Positions 31,246 to 39,357 of a stretch of 64,000 nucleotides of DNA are shown here, piece by piece. The notes under the pieces were generated by a model. It worked only from the letters and a program-made list of their open reading frames with translations. It did no database searches and was not told the origin of the DNA. Position 1 is the first letter of the stretch; each line of letters begins with the position of its first letter. Origin of the DNA: Peteryoungia aggregata LMG 23059 (GTDB taxonomy: Bacteria > Pseudomonadota > Alphaproteobacteria > Rhizobiales > Rhizobiaceae); NCBI RefSeq assembly GCF_030814435.1, contig NZ_JAUSUW010000003.1, positions 124,001 through 188,000 on the forward strand, read 5' to 3'. The position numbers and the translations under genes are program-made.

Positions 31246-32568
31246 TCAGCGATGGGCCGGAAGCCAGAGCGTCACGCCGAGCCCACCGAGCACAGACCGC
31301 GAGAAAGCAATGGATCCACCATAGGCTGCGAGCACATCCTCACTGATGGCAAGGCCCAGCCCGGTCCCCTCGTCGTCGTCGAGATGCACGCCACGGCGGG
31401 CGATGCCCGACAGGTCCTCATCCTTGACGCCCGGGCCGTCATCCTCGACATGAAGCCGGATGCCGTCCCGCTGCCGTTCCGCGCTGACGCGGATCTCCGA
31501 TTTCGCGAAGCGGGTGGCGTTGTCGAGGACATTTCCAAGGGCCTCGGCCAGGTCTGCCGGATCCATATCGACGGTCAACTGCTCATCCAGGTCGACATGC
31601 CAGGTGACATCGCGGGCGGCGGTAACCGGGGTGAGAACCGAGATGAGCTTGCCGGTCAGCGAGGCAAGGCCGGTCTGGGCCATCTGTTCGACACCGAGTC
31701 TCGCCGACTGCAATTGCCGGTCGGCGCGCTGGCGGATCAGGTCGACCTGCTGCCGGATCATGATGCGCTCGCGATCGGGCAGATTGTCGGCGAGTTGCAG
31801 CAGAACCGTCAGAGGTGTCTTCAGCCCGTGCGCCAGGTCGCTCGCCCTGGCGCGAGCGCGTCCGATCGCCGTCTCGCGCTCCTTCAACAAGCCGTTCAAC
31901 TCGGTGACCAGTGGATGCAGTTCCGTCGGCCCCTCCCCCGTCAGCTGGTCCGTGGCGCCCGACCGCACGCGTGCCAGCCCCTCCTGCAAGCGTGAGAGGG
32001 GGGCAAGGCCGATGCCGATCTGCAGGAAGGCGGCCGCCAGGAGAACTGCAGCCGTCAGCACCAGCATGATCGTCATGGCACCGTGGTATTCGGAGATCGT
32101 GTCATCGACGATCTTGCGATCGAAGGCGGCGAGCAACGTCAGGGAGCGGGTTCCGCCTGATGTCTCGAAGTCAATGGTGCGCCTCTGCACCAGCAGCGGC
32201 GCACCATCCGGCCCTTCGGCCACATCAAACCCGTAGGATCCGGTGAGAAGGGTGCGAGGAGCGAGCTCGATGTCCCAGAGCGAGCGCGAGCGGAAAATGA
32301 GGCCATCCTGCCCGATGACCTGCCAGTACAGCCCGCTGCCCGGCAGCTCGAAACGGGGGTCTCCCGGCTCATCGGTCAGCTTGACCTTGCCGCCGCCGAA
32401 CTCGACGTTGGCGGCGAGCTGGTCGATGATCGCCGACATGTCGGCACGGTAGCGATCGGCGACGTAGTTGGAGAAGACACGGCTGAGGCCCGATGCGACC
32501 AGCAGGAGAATGAAGGCTATGGCCAGAACCGAGCCAACCAGCAGGCGCAGACGCAAGGACTGGATCAT
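31246..32568 (-). CDS. Sensor histidine kinase
   Basis: Protein of 440 residues. One membrane helix (about 8-28) and a second (about 163-185) enclose a periplasmic sensor domain of the PhoQ-like type, with the DPRFELPGSGLYWQV segment at 70-84. A HAMP-like linker follows, then the H-box with His247 (DLAHGLKTPL), N-box (NVLDNAT), G1 (DDGPG) and G2 (GTGLGL). Its start overlaps the response-regulator stop (ATGA). The operon also contains a PepSY protein with a long Asp-rich tract, so divalent cation sensing is a reasonable hypothesis. Confidence 0.93.
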   Translation of the reverse strand: MIQSLRLRLLVGSVLAIAFILLLVASGLSRVFSNYVADRYRADMSAIIDQLAANVEFGGGKVKLTDEPGDPRFELPGSGLYWQVIGQDGLIFRSRSLWDIELAPRTLLTGSYGFDVAEGPDGAPLLVQRRTIDFETSGGTRSLTLLAAFDRKIVDDTISEYHGAMTIMLVLTAAVLLAAAFLQIGIGLAPLSRLQEGLARVRSGATDQLTGEGPTELHPLVTELNGLLKERETAIGRARARASDLAHGLKTPLTVLLQLADNLPDRERIMIRQQVDLIRQRADRQLQSARLGVEQMAQTGLASLTGKLISVLTPVTAARDVTWHVDLDEQLTVDMDPADLAEALGNVLDNATRFAKSEIRVSAERQRDGIRLHVEDDGPGVKDEDLSGIARRGVHLDDDEGTGLGLAISEDVLAAYGGSIAFSRSVLGGLGVTLWLPAHR

Positions 32569-33230
32569 GCCCCCTCGCCGGCGATCGTATAGCCGAAGCC
32601 GCGACGCGTCTCGATGGCCGTGGCATGCGTCTTGCGGCGGATACGGGCGATCATCGCCTCGACCGCATTCTTGCCCGCGTCGTCATCGCGACCCTGGACC
32701 TGCCTGGCGATTTCCAGAGGGTCGAAGACCCGATCCGGCTCGGCAATGAGCAAGGCGAGGAGACGGAATTCGAGCGGGGTGAGATCGATCGGGCGGTCAT
32801 CATAGGTGATGCGGCGCGCGACCTCGTCGAGCACGAAGCCACCCGCAGAGGCTCGTGTCTTGGCCCGACCGCCGGCGCGGCGCAGAAGCGCTTTCAGGCG
32901 CGCGATCAATTCCTCGCTGCGAAAGGGCTTGGGCAGGTAGTCGTCGGCACCGGCATCGAAGCCATCGACGCGCTCCATCCAGGACCCCCGCGCCGTCAGC
33001 ACCAGGATCGGCGTCTCCACGCCGGAGGCGCGCCAGCGCTTGAGGATCGACAGGCCATCCATGCCAGGCAGGCCGAGGTCGAGAATGATCGCCGCGTAGT
33101 CACCCGTCTCCCCTTCCGCCCAGACGTCCGGCCCCGTGGCGCGATGTTCGACGACAAAGCCCTCCATCTCGAGCTTGCCGCGTGTGTGGTCGGCTATGGT
33201 CTGATCGTCCTCCGCGAGCAGAATGCGCAT
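32565..33230 (-). CDS. OmpR-family response regulator
   Basis: Protein of 221 residues. The receiver domain has acidic pair EDD (7-9), phospho-acceptor Asp51 and Lys101 (KPF). The C-terminal winged helix has the OmpR pattern (LTPLEFRLLALLIAEP, RRGFGYTI). It starts three bases after the PepSY gene and overlaps the kinase gene, forming one operon. Tandem CTGTCAG repeats eleven bases apart, upstream of the neighbouring Asp-rich gene, are the kind of site this family binds. Confidence 0.95.
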   Translation of the reverse strand: MRILLAEDDQTIADHTRGKLEMEGFVVEHRATGPDVWAEGETGDYAAIILDLGLPGMDGLSILKRWRASGVETPILVLTARGSWMERVDGFDAGADDYLPKPFRSEELIARLKALLRRAGGRAKTRASAGGFVLDEVARRITYDDRPIDLTPLEFRLLALLIAEPDRVFDPLEIARQVQGRDDDAGKNAVEAMIARIRRKTHATAIETRRGFGYTIAGEGA

Positions 33231-33233
33231 GGG

Positions 33234-33755
33234 TCACCATCCGAAGAGATTGAGCTTGCGGCCGGTCGCAGCGTCCAGCTTCAGGGTTCTGACGCGGGAG
33301 CCACTTTCCACCTTCAAAGTATAATAGGGAGCGCGAGCCTTCAGATTGAGATCCACCGAAATCACCCTGCCGCCACCCAGGCCGTCGACTCGCTTCAGGA
33401 TCTCGCGGAGCGGAAGGATACGCCCCTTGTCCACAGCGTCGCGGGCCCGATTGTGGTCCCGGGAGCTGCCTGACTTTCCGGAGCCACTGCTGTCGTCCCG
33501 GTCGTCGTCGTCCTTGTCCTGATCGCTATCGTCGTCATCACGATCACGGTCGCGATCACTGCTGTCATCATCGTCATCGGAATCGGAATCGGAATCGTCG
33601 CCATCATCCGAATCGTCGGAGCCACCGCCGCCGCTGTCGTCATCATCATCATCGTCATCGTCGCCTCCGTCCTTGGCAAAAGCGCTCCCGGCCGGCGACA
33701 GACCAGCGGCGACAAGGCTAAGCAGTGCGAACAGAAAAAGACGACGGTCCATCAT
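33234..33755 (-). CDS. Secreted Asp-rich PepSY-domain protein
   Basis: Protein of 173 residues. A Sec signal peptide (to about AFA at 27) is followed by an extremely acidic low-complexity tract (residues 29-88, about 38 of 60 are Asp, with Ser, Gly and a few Arg). A C-terminal PepSY-like domain then runs 102-170 (REILKRVDGLGGGRVISVDL, RTLKLDAATGRKL). It is the first gene of the operon with the response regulator and kinase. PepSY proteins often modulate sensors or bind peptides; the tract could bind Ca or Mg. Both roles are inference. Reverse-strand reading frames across the tract are artefacts. Confidence 0.85.
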   Translation of the reverse strand: MMDRRLFLFALLSLVAAGLSPAGSAFAKDGGDDDDDDDDDSGGGGSDDSDDGDDSDSDSDDDDDSSDRDRDRDDDDSDQDKDDDDRDDSSGSGKSGSSRDHNRARDAVDKGRILPLREILKRVDGLGGGRVISVDLNLKARAPYYTLKVESGSRVRTLKLDAATGRKLNLFGW

Positions 33756-33820
33756 GGCTCGATCAGGGTTTGAACGACACTAGCGCGGCTCGGGTCGCCC
33801 GCCAACAAGAGAAAAGCCAT

Positions 33821-33846
33821 CCCCGCCCGGTGGGGGCCGGGCGGGG
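33821..33846 (-). terminator. GC-rich hairpin between the two Asp-rich genes
   Basis: CCCCGCCCGG (33821-33830) pairs with CCGGGCGGGG (33837-33846) around a six-base loop, and on the minus strand is followed shortly by a T-rich run. It could end or attenuate the transcript of the upstream Asp-rich gene before the PepSY operon. Confidence 0.6.
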
Positions 33847-33900
33847 CGAAACGGCATGAATGTCACCCGCGGCGGCTCGGGTTTCGCCGTTCCGGTTCGG

Positions 33901-34488
33901 TCAGGGTGTGGGGATAACGGTTACGCCGGTCAGCGTGCCCTTCGGTGCACGAAGCTTGATCTCGGTGTTGCCGTGCTCCCGTTCGATTTCGAATCTCAGG
34001 CGCTTGCCGTTCTGGTCAACCGGCACCATGGAACCGTTGAGGAGCCCCTGGAGCTGGTTGTCGTTGACGATCAGGCGAATCTCGTCGCGGTCACCGCCCC
34101 GTCCACGGCGGCTGCCGTCATCATCATCGTCAACAGAGTCATCATCGACCGAATCGTCGTCGTCATCATCATCGTCGCTGCTGCGGTCGTCGTCATCGTC
34201 ATCGCTGTCGTCGTCCCGGTCGCGATCCCGGCCGGAACTGTCGTCGTCGCTGTCATCGCGATCACTGTCGCTGTCGCGGCCGCTGTCGTCGCTGTCATCA
34301 CTGTCATCACTGTCATCACTGTCGTCGCTGTCGTTGTCATCGTCGTCGTCACCGCCCCGCGCGTGGGCTTCGCTCGCGATGAGAGCAGACAACGGGCCAG
34401 GAACGAGGGTGCCCAACGTCGGAACAAAGGTGATCGCCATGAGCGCCGTGCTCGAAATAAGCAGGGTGCGGCGAAGAAGCTTGGTCAT
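33901..34488 (-). CDS. Secreted Asp/Ser-rich repeat protein
   Basis: Protein of 195 residues. A long signal peptide ends near EAHA (43). Residues 47-124 hold about 51 Asp in 78 positions, including a run of five DDS triplets (55-69) and two DSVDDD copies. A short C-terminal domain follows (130-195: DEIRLIVNDNQLQGLLNGS ... FEIEREHGNTEIKLR) that I do not recognise. GGAGG precedes the ATG. It is upstream of, and on the same strand as, the PepSY-regulator-kinase operon. The composition suggests a periplasmic or surface cation-binding polymer-like protein; this is inference. Confidence 0.8.
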   Translation of the reverse strand: MTKLLRRTLLISSTALMAITFVPTLGTLVPGPLSALIASEAHARGGDDDDDNDSDDSDDSDDSDDSDDSGRDSDSDRDDSDDDSSGRDRDRDDDSDDDDDDRSSDDDDDDDDSVDDDSVDDDDDGSRRGRGGDRDEIRLIVNDNQLQGLLNGSMVPVDQNGKRLRFEIEREHGNTEIKLRAPKGTLTGVTVIPTP

Positions 34489-34567
34489 GAGATGTCCTCC
34501 AGAAGCGGTTCAATGCATTTGCGATGGGAGGATCATGCATCACACGCGCTGACAGGGCGGTCCGCGA

Positions 34568-34587
34568 TTCTGTCAGTGTTCTGTCAG
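34568..34587. promoter_or_regulatory. Tandem CTGTCAG direct repeats, candidate OmpR/PhoB-type operator
   Basis: TTCTGTCAG occurs at 34568-34576 and again at 34579-34587, an eleven-base period, the geometry bound by OmpR/PhoB-type dimers and close to the Pho-box half-site CTGTCA. An inverted copy (GCTGACAGG) lies near 34548. The site is 80-100 bases upstream of the Asp/Ser-rich gene. Confidence 0.6.
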
Positions 34588-34623
34588 GGGCAGTCGATGG
34601 CGCGCGCGGTGACGGCAACCATG

Positions 34624-34653
34624 AAAAAAGCCGCCCCGAAGAGCGGCTTTTTC
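34624..34653 (-). terminator. Rho-independent terminator after infC
   Basis: On the minus strand AAAAAGCCGC and GCGGCTTTTTT pair around an eight-base loop with a T-run, 22 bases past the infC stop. Confidence 0.9.
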
Positions 34654-34674
34654 AACATGCAACGGATCACCTGC

Positions 34675-35211
34675 TCACTTCGGAGCAAGCACCATCATCA
34701 TCTGGCGGCCTTCGAGCTTCGGCTCGGCCTCAACCTTGGCGATGCCCACAGTGTCTTCCTTGACCTGCAGCAGAAGCTTCATGCCGAGTTCCTGGTGGGC
34801 CATTTCACGACCACGGAACTTCAAGGTCACCTTGACCTTGTCACCTTCTTCGAAGAAGCGGTTCATCGCCTTCATCTTCACCTCATAATCATGGGTGTCG
34901 ATGTTGGGGCGCATCTTGATTTCCTTGACCTCGACGATCTTCTGCTTCTTGCGCGCTTCAGCCGCCTTCTTCTGGTTGGCGTATTTCAGCTTGCCGAGAT
35001 CGAGGATCTTGCAGACCGGCGGCTCGGCATTCGGCGAAATCTCGACCAGATCCAGTCCGGCTTCTTCCGCCATGCGCAGCGCCTGATCCGTCGCGATGAC
35101 ACCGAGGTTCACGCCCTCTTCATTGATCAGCTGGACTTTCGGAATGCGGATTTCACGGTTGGAGCGCGGCCCGTCCTTCACGGGGGCATCGGTCTTGAAC
35201 GGTCTGCGAAT
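34675..35211 (-). CDS. infC: Translation initiation factor IF-3 (AUU start)
   Basis: Protein of 178 residues from the ATT at 35211. It holds the IF-3 N-domain ([16 protein letters not shown]), the basic linker ([27 protein letters not shown]) and the C-domain ([18 protein letters not shown]). The ATT start is chosen because GAGGAG lies nine bases upstream and the N-terminus (I)[14 protein letters not shown] matches other rhizobial IF-3. Non-AUG starts are the hallmark of infC, which IF-3 autoregulates by rejecting them. An ATG further upstream (35313) would add 34 unrelated residues. A TTGACA lies at 35302-35307 on the minus strand. Confidence 0.94.
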   Translation of the reverse strand: MRRPFKTDAPVKDGPRSNREIRIPKVQLINEEGVNLGVIATDQALRMAEEAGLDLVEISPNAEPPVCKILDLGKLKYANQKKAAEARKKQKIVEVKEIKMRPNIDTHDYEVKMKAMNRFFEEGDKVKVTLKFRGREMAHQELGMKLLLQVKEDTVGIAKVEAEPKLEGRQMMMVLAPK

Positions 35212-35388
35212 GGTCGTATTCTCCTCAAACAATTTCGGAATGTCGCAGCGTTTCCCCGCGCGCATCCGCGTCAAAGGGCTATGTGATATCTGCGACGGCA
35301 GTGTCAATAGCATGCTTCCGAAAGAAAATCACCTGTTGTCGGTGACTTCCCGAATGTGTTTTACAACCTTCGACAAAAGGAGCACGCA

Positions 35389-36183
35389 ATGACCGACAGG
35401 GCCAACATCCTCAGACAGACCACGATCACCGTCGGAGCCGCCGAGATGGCGCGCGACATCGCGGTGATCACCCGTCTCGGCACGGATGCGGATCGTCCGG
35501 CTCTCGTCTGGCTCGGCGGCTATCGCTCCGACATGTCGGGCACCAAAGCGATCGAGATGGACGCACTTGCCGCAGAGCAGGGCATAACGGCCATTCGCTT
35601 CGATTATTCCGGCCATGGCGTGTCGGGCGGGGATTTCGCCAAAGGCACCATTTCGCGCTGGACCGAGGAGGCGCTCGCCGTCATCGCTGCATCAGGCGTC
35701 AGCAAGGTCGTTCTGATCGGCTCGTCCATGGGTGGCTGGATTGCCTTGCGTGTCATTCAGGAGGCGCGCCGCCTCAACCTGCCCTTTACGGTCGACGGCC
35801 TGGTGCTGATCGCGCCGGCGCCGGACTTCACGTCCGAACTCATTGAACCCAGCCTGACGGAGGCCGAACGGCAGTCGCTTGCCGAACGTGGCTATTTCGA
35901 GGAGCCTTCCGAATACAGCCCCGAGCCAAACATCTTCACCCGCGAACTCATGGAAGACGGCGCGAAGAACCGTGTTCTCATGGGGCTGATCGAGACGGGT
36001 TGCCCGGTGCATATCCTGCAGGGCATGAAGGACCCGGATGTGCCCTATCAGCACGCGCTGAAACTCATGGAGTTCCTGCCGCTGGACGACGTCGTGCTGA
36101 CCCTGATTCGTGACGGAGACCACCGGCTGTCGCGCCCGGAGGACATCGCGAAGATGAAATCCGCGATCCTCTCCATGATCTGA
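35389..36183 (+). CDS. Alpha/beta hydrolase
   Basis: Protein of 264 residues with the hydrolase core: WLGGYRSDMSGTKA oxyanion loop, FDYSGHGVSGG, nucleophile elbow IGSSMGGW, acid in GMKDPDVPYQ and histidine in GDHRLSRPED. It resembles the ABHD10-like esterase/thioesterase group common in rhizobia. Substrate unknown. AAAAGGAG precedes the start at 35389. Divergent from infC. Confidence 0.9.
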   Translation: MTDRANILRQTTITVGAAEMARDIAVITRLGTDADRPALVWLGGYRSDMSGTKAIEMDALAAEQGITAIRFDYSGHGVSGGDFAKGTISRWTEEALAVIAASGVSKVVLIGSSMGGWIALRVIQEARRLNLPFTVDGLVLIAPAPDFTSELIEPSLTEAERQSLAERGYFEEPSEYSPEPNIFTRELMEDGAKNRVLMGLIETGCPVHILQGMKDPDVPYQHALKLMEFLPLDDVVLTLIRDGDHRLSRPEDIAKMKSAILSMI

Positions 36184-36324
36184 ATATCTCGGATTTTCGG
36201 TATCTCGTCATCCCCTGGGAACCTCTTCCCGTTCCGGGGGGGCGAACTGTCGCATTTTAACCATAGCGTATGAATTGCTTGGGCGGCCTGCCCCTGCGCC
36301 GTTGACTCATGCCCCCCTGCAATC

Positions 36325-36339
36325 TTAACGTTTTGTTAA
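36325..36339. promoter_or_regulatory. CtrA-type box
   Basis: TTAA (36325-36328), seven bases, TTAA (36336-36339): an exact match to the CtrA consensus TTAA-N7-TTAA, 20 bases before the transglutaminase-like gene start. A further TTAACCAT half-site lies near 36257-36264. Confidence 0.6.
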
Positions 36340-36358
36340 GAATTCAGGGGACGTGTTC

Positions 36359-36976
36359 ATGACGAACGGCTCGCGCGCCATCAAGGCGCTCATCATTGCA
36401 GCTGCGGTTCTCGCACCTGCTCATGCGGGCTTCTCTGCGCCGCAGTCGCTTCGCTCGATGATCACCGGCAGTGTGACGTCTCAGCCGATCGGCCATTACG
36501 AATTCTGCAAGGCCCAGCCGCAGGAATGTGCAGTGCGTGCCCGTCCGTCGACGCCGCCGAAGGTCACCGACCACGGCTGGAGCGTGATCCGTGACGTTAA
36601 TGCGAGCGTCAACCATGCCATCGTGCCGATGACCGACGAGGAGATCTACGGCCGCGAGGAAGTCTGGGCCTATCCGGTCGATCTCGGCGATTGCGAGGAT
36701 TTCGTCCTTCTGAAGCGCAAGAAGCTGCTGGAGGCGGGCTTCTCTGCCGGCGACCTGCTGATGACAGTCGTGCGCAAGCCCGACGGTGAGGGCCATGCGG
36801 TTCTCACCGTGCGGACCCAGTCCGGCGATTTCGTGCTCGACAATCTCAACGACGACGTCAAGCTCTGGACCGAGACGCGCTATTCGTTTCTCAAGCGGCA
36901 GTCCTCGACGGATACCGGCCGCTGGGTCACCATCGAGAACGGCACGTCCGACGTGCTGGTCGGCGCTCTCCGGTAA
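36359..36976 (+). CDS. Transglutaminase-like cysteine peptidase (BTLCP family), secreted
   Basis: Protein of 205 residues with a signal peptide (ending near APAHAG/FSA). The core has YPVDLGDCEDFVLLKRKKLLEAG with the catalytic Cys, GHAVLTVRT with His and VLDNLNDDV with Asp, the triad of the bacterial transglutaminase-like cysteine proteinase (DUF920) group. Relatives process surface proteins, for example LapG-type proteases, though this shorter rhizobial branch is uncharacterised. The ATG at 36359 is preferred over the GTG at 36353 because of AGGGG spacing. A CtrA-type box lies directly upstream. Confidence 0.88.
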   Translation: MTNGSRAIKALIIAAAVLAPAHAGFSAPQSLRSMITGSVTSQPIGHYEFCKAQPQECAVRARPSTPPKVTDHGWSVIRDVNASVNHAIVPMTDEEIYGREEVWAYPVDLGDCEDFVLLKRKKLLEAGFSAGDLLMTVVRKPDGEGHAVLTVRTQSGDFVLDNLNDDVKLWTETRYSFLKRQSSTDTGRWVTIENGTSDVLVGALR

Positions 36977-36985
36977 TGCCTGTTC

Positions 36986-38155
36986 TCATCGCCGGGTGAG
37001 CACCAGCGTCGCGACAACAGCGACGCCCGATACCGCGATGAGCGCGCCAAGCGCGGCCGGCGGTCCCAGCGCCTCGTTCAGCCAGATCACCGAGACCGGC
37101 GCGATCGCCGAGGCGATGATCCTTGCGGATGCAAGCGAACCCATGGTCCGCCCATAACCGGCTGTGCCGAAGTAATGCAACGGCAGCACGCCGCGGACGA
37201 TCGACGTCAATCCCTGACCCGCACCGTAGAAGATCGCAAAGGCGATGGCGAAGCCGGCGAGCGGCGCCCAGAGCGCACCGGCCAGCAAAACCATGCCGAG
37301 TGCCATGGCTAAGGCTGCGATAACAGCGGTCAGCGGCGGGGCAAAAAGGTTGCGCCTCGCATATTCAACCAGCCGGGCCGTCACCTGGCTCGGCCCGATG
37401 AGGCTGCCGGCCAGTGTCGCGATCGCAGTCGCATAACCGAGATCGCGCATCAGGACGAGAAGCGTGGCACCGACCGCAGACATGACAAATCCCCCCGCCG
37501 CAAAGGCCGTCGCCATCAGCACCATCCGGCGCCTGCGATCACCGTCGAGGGGCACATCGACGGCCGGCTCCGGGGTGTTTTCGATCCCGGCTTCGCGGAT
37601 CCGCGCACGCGGCAAAGCAAGATGAATGGGCAGGGCAATCATGAGGTTCATGGCCGCCAGGACGAGATAGACGTCACGCCAGGTCATCCAGGTCAGCAGC
37701 CATTGCAGAAGCGGCCAGAAGATCGTCGAGGCGAAACCCGCGATCAGCGTCACCAAGGTGATATGCGCCCGTGCCTGCCGGCCATGGGTCTGGGCGAGGG
37801 CCGCAAAGCCCGCGTCATACTGGACGGCGAGCGCGACAAACTCGGCGAAAAGCGTGATCGCGGCAAACTGCCAGGCATTCTGCATGACGGCAAACATGAC
37901 GAGGGAGACGGTGGCCGCGATCGAGCCGAGGCAGAGGATCAAGCGCGCGCCGTATCGATCGACAAGCCGCCCAAGCACGGGCGCCGCAATCGCACCCGCA
38001 AGCAGCCCGAAGGAGAAAACGCCGAAGACGAAGCTCTGCCCCCAACCGAATTCGCGGGCGATCTCGGGGGCCAGAACAGAGAAGGAGTAATAGAGCGTCC
38101 CGTAACCGATGGTCATGGTGACGCCCAGACCGATGGTCGCGGGAGAGGCTTTCAT
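36986..38155 (-). CDS. MFS transporter
   Basis: Protein of 389 residues with twelve membrane segments and the MFS inter-helix motif GRLVDRYGARLIL after helix 2. It resembles the oxalate/formate-antiporter-like or monocarboxylate-type MFS branch; substrate unknown. The ATG at 38155 (MKASPATIGLG) is used; upstream in-frame sequence lacks membrane character. It is divergent from the sigma-like gene. Confidence 0.88.
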   Translation of the reverse strand: MKASPATIGLGVTMTIGYGTLYYSFSVLAPEIAREFGWGQSFVFGVFSFGLLAGAIAAPVLGRLVDRYGARLILCLGSIAATVSLVMFAVMQNAWQFAAITLFAEFVALAVQYDAGFAALAQTHGRQARAHITLVTLIAGFASTIFWPLLQWLLTWMTWRDVYLVLAAMNLMIALPIHLALPRARIREAGIENTPEPAVDVPLDGDRRRRMVLMATAFAAGGFVMSAVGATLLVLMRDLGYATAIATLAGSLIGPSQVTARLVEYARRNLFAPPLTAVIAALAMALGMVLLAGALWAPLAGFAIAFAIFYGAGQGLTSIVRGVLPLHYFGTAGYGRTMGSLASARIIASAIAPVSVIWLNEALGPPAALGALIAVSGVAVVATLVLTRR

Positions 38156-38279
38156 GAATGCGCCATAAAGACGGATGATTGCAGATGTGTGACTGTCATC
38201 CTGGCGCAAGGGATCGGCCTCGCCAATCGGTACCCAACAGGCTTGTCGCGTTCGCTGCCGTCTGCCACCATTCCTTCGG

Positions 38280-38909
38280 ATGGGGGGACAGGTGCAGAGC
38301 AGACAGTTCAAACAGCTTCTCAACGAAGCGAGACGCCATACCCGACGCGCGGAAGAGGCAGAGGATCTCCTTCAGGATGCCTTTGTCGCGGCGCTCGCGG
38401 CAGGGCGAGCCGACCTTTCACAACCGGAAAACATGCGCTGGATGCGGGGCGTGTTGCGCCATCGGAGCACCTTCATCGCCCGTTCGGCCGTGCGTCGACG
38501 ACAGCGCGAGAGCGTCTTTCTCTCCCAGCAGCCGACGGCGAGCGAGCCTGTGGCGCCACACGATATCGCCCGCCAGGTGGAACTGCTGCCGCCTGCGCTG
38601 CGCACAACATTTCTGCTCGCCGTCAATGGCCAGACCCATGGCGAGATCCGGCATCTCCTTTCTGTGAGCGAGGTGGCCTTGCGGCAACGGATCTGCGAGA
38701 TCCGCAAGCGCCTGCGGGCCGCCGAACTGTCCGGCACGGCACCCGAACGCCTCTCGCCGCAGCTGTCCTTCGGCGCGATCCGGCGGTCGCTGCGTCCGCT
38801 GGTCTTGCGCCTCGGCGCACGGCTCGCGACCCACGACCCGGATGGTCACCTCATTTGTTTCGGCCACGACCTCACGAAATTGCGGTTGGCGGCAACAACA
38901 AGGCGTTAG
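38280..38909 (+). CDS. Sigma-70-like (ECF-type) factor
   Basis: Protein of about 209 residues. Region 2 is recognisable (RAEEAEDLLQDAFVAAL) and region 4 has the pattern LLPPALRTTFLLAVNGQTHGEIRHLLSVSEVALRQRICEIRKRL. A C-terminal extension of about 60 residues follows. The start is either the ATG at 38280 or a GTG at 38292 with GGGG close by. It is followed 22 bases later by a VOC-domain gene. No anti-sigma gene is adjacent. Confidence 0.8.
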   Translation: MGGQVQSRQFKQLLNEARRHTRRAEEAEDLLQDAFVAALAAGRADLSQPENMRWMRGVLRHRSTFIARSAVRRRQRESVFLSQQPTASEPVAPHDIARQVELLPPALRTTFLLAVNGQTHGEIRHLLSVSEVALRQRICEIRKRLRAAELSGTAPERLSPQLSFGAIRRSLRPLVLRLGARLATHDPDGHLICFGHDLTKLRLAATTRR

Positions 38910-38931
38910 CGTTCCAACACGGGAGTTCTCC

Positions 38932-39330
38932 ATGCTGAAAACCAAGAAGCTCAACAATATCTGCTATTATGTGACCGATATCGAACGGACCGCCCGCTTC
39001 TACGGCGAGACACTCGGGCTGCCCCTGCAGCGGATGGAAAACGAACCGGGAGAGCCGGACTGGCTGATCGCCTCGACAGCGAACGGGATCGATCTCCTCT
39101 TCTTCCAGGTCGAGTCGAAGCCGGGCAACTCGCCGATCGTCGTCTTCGACCTCGAAGATGGCGGCATCGACGACATGGTCGAAGGTCTTGCCGAACAGGG
39201 CGTCACGATCGTGACACCCGTCAGCCATTCGCCGGGCGGCTGGTCGGCAGAATTTGCCGACCCCGACGGGCACACCCTGTCGATGTATCAGACGGCGGAA
39301 ATGCCTCGGCAGCTGAAGGCCATGGCCTGA
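38932..39330 (+). CDS. VOC-superfamily (glyoxalase-like) protein
   Basis: Protein of 132 residues with the VOC fold: LNNICYYVTDIERTARFYGETLGLPLQ, LLFFQVESKPG, and the C-terminal WSAEFADPDGHTLSMYQ with the usual metal-ligand region. It may be a dioxygenase, isomerase or resistance protein. It appears co-transcribed with the sigma-like gene. Confidence 0.88.
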   Translation: MLKTKKLNNICYYVTDIERTARFYGETLGLPLQRMENEPGEPDWLIASTANGIDLLFFQVESKPGNSPIVVFDLEDGGIDDMVEGLAEQGVTIVTPVSHSPGGWSAEFADPDGHTLSMYQTAEMPRQLKAMA

Positions 39331-39357
39331 GGCCGACCGCTCCTGGCAGGGGTCTCG

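Noticed and set aside
33856-35286. 476-residue plus-strand reading frame
   Set aside because: It is the antisense of the Asp-rich genes; the GTC/ATC repeats give an artificial Val/Ile-rich protein, and it also crosses infC antisense.
34675-35313. 212-residue infC from an ATG
   Set aside because: The extra 34 residues precede the ideal ribosome-binding site and do not match IF-3 N-termini; ATT at 35211 fits better.
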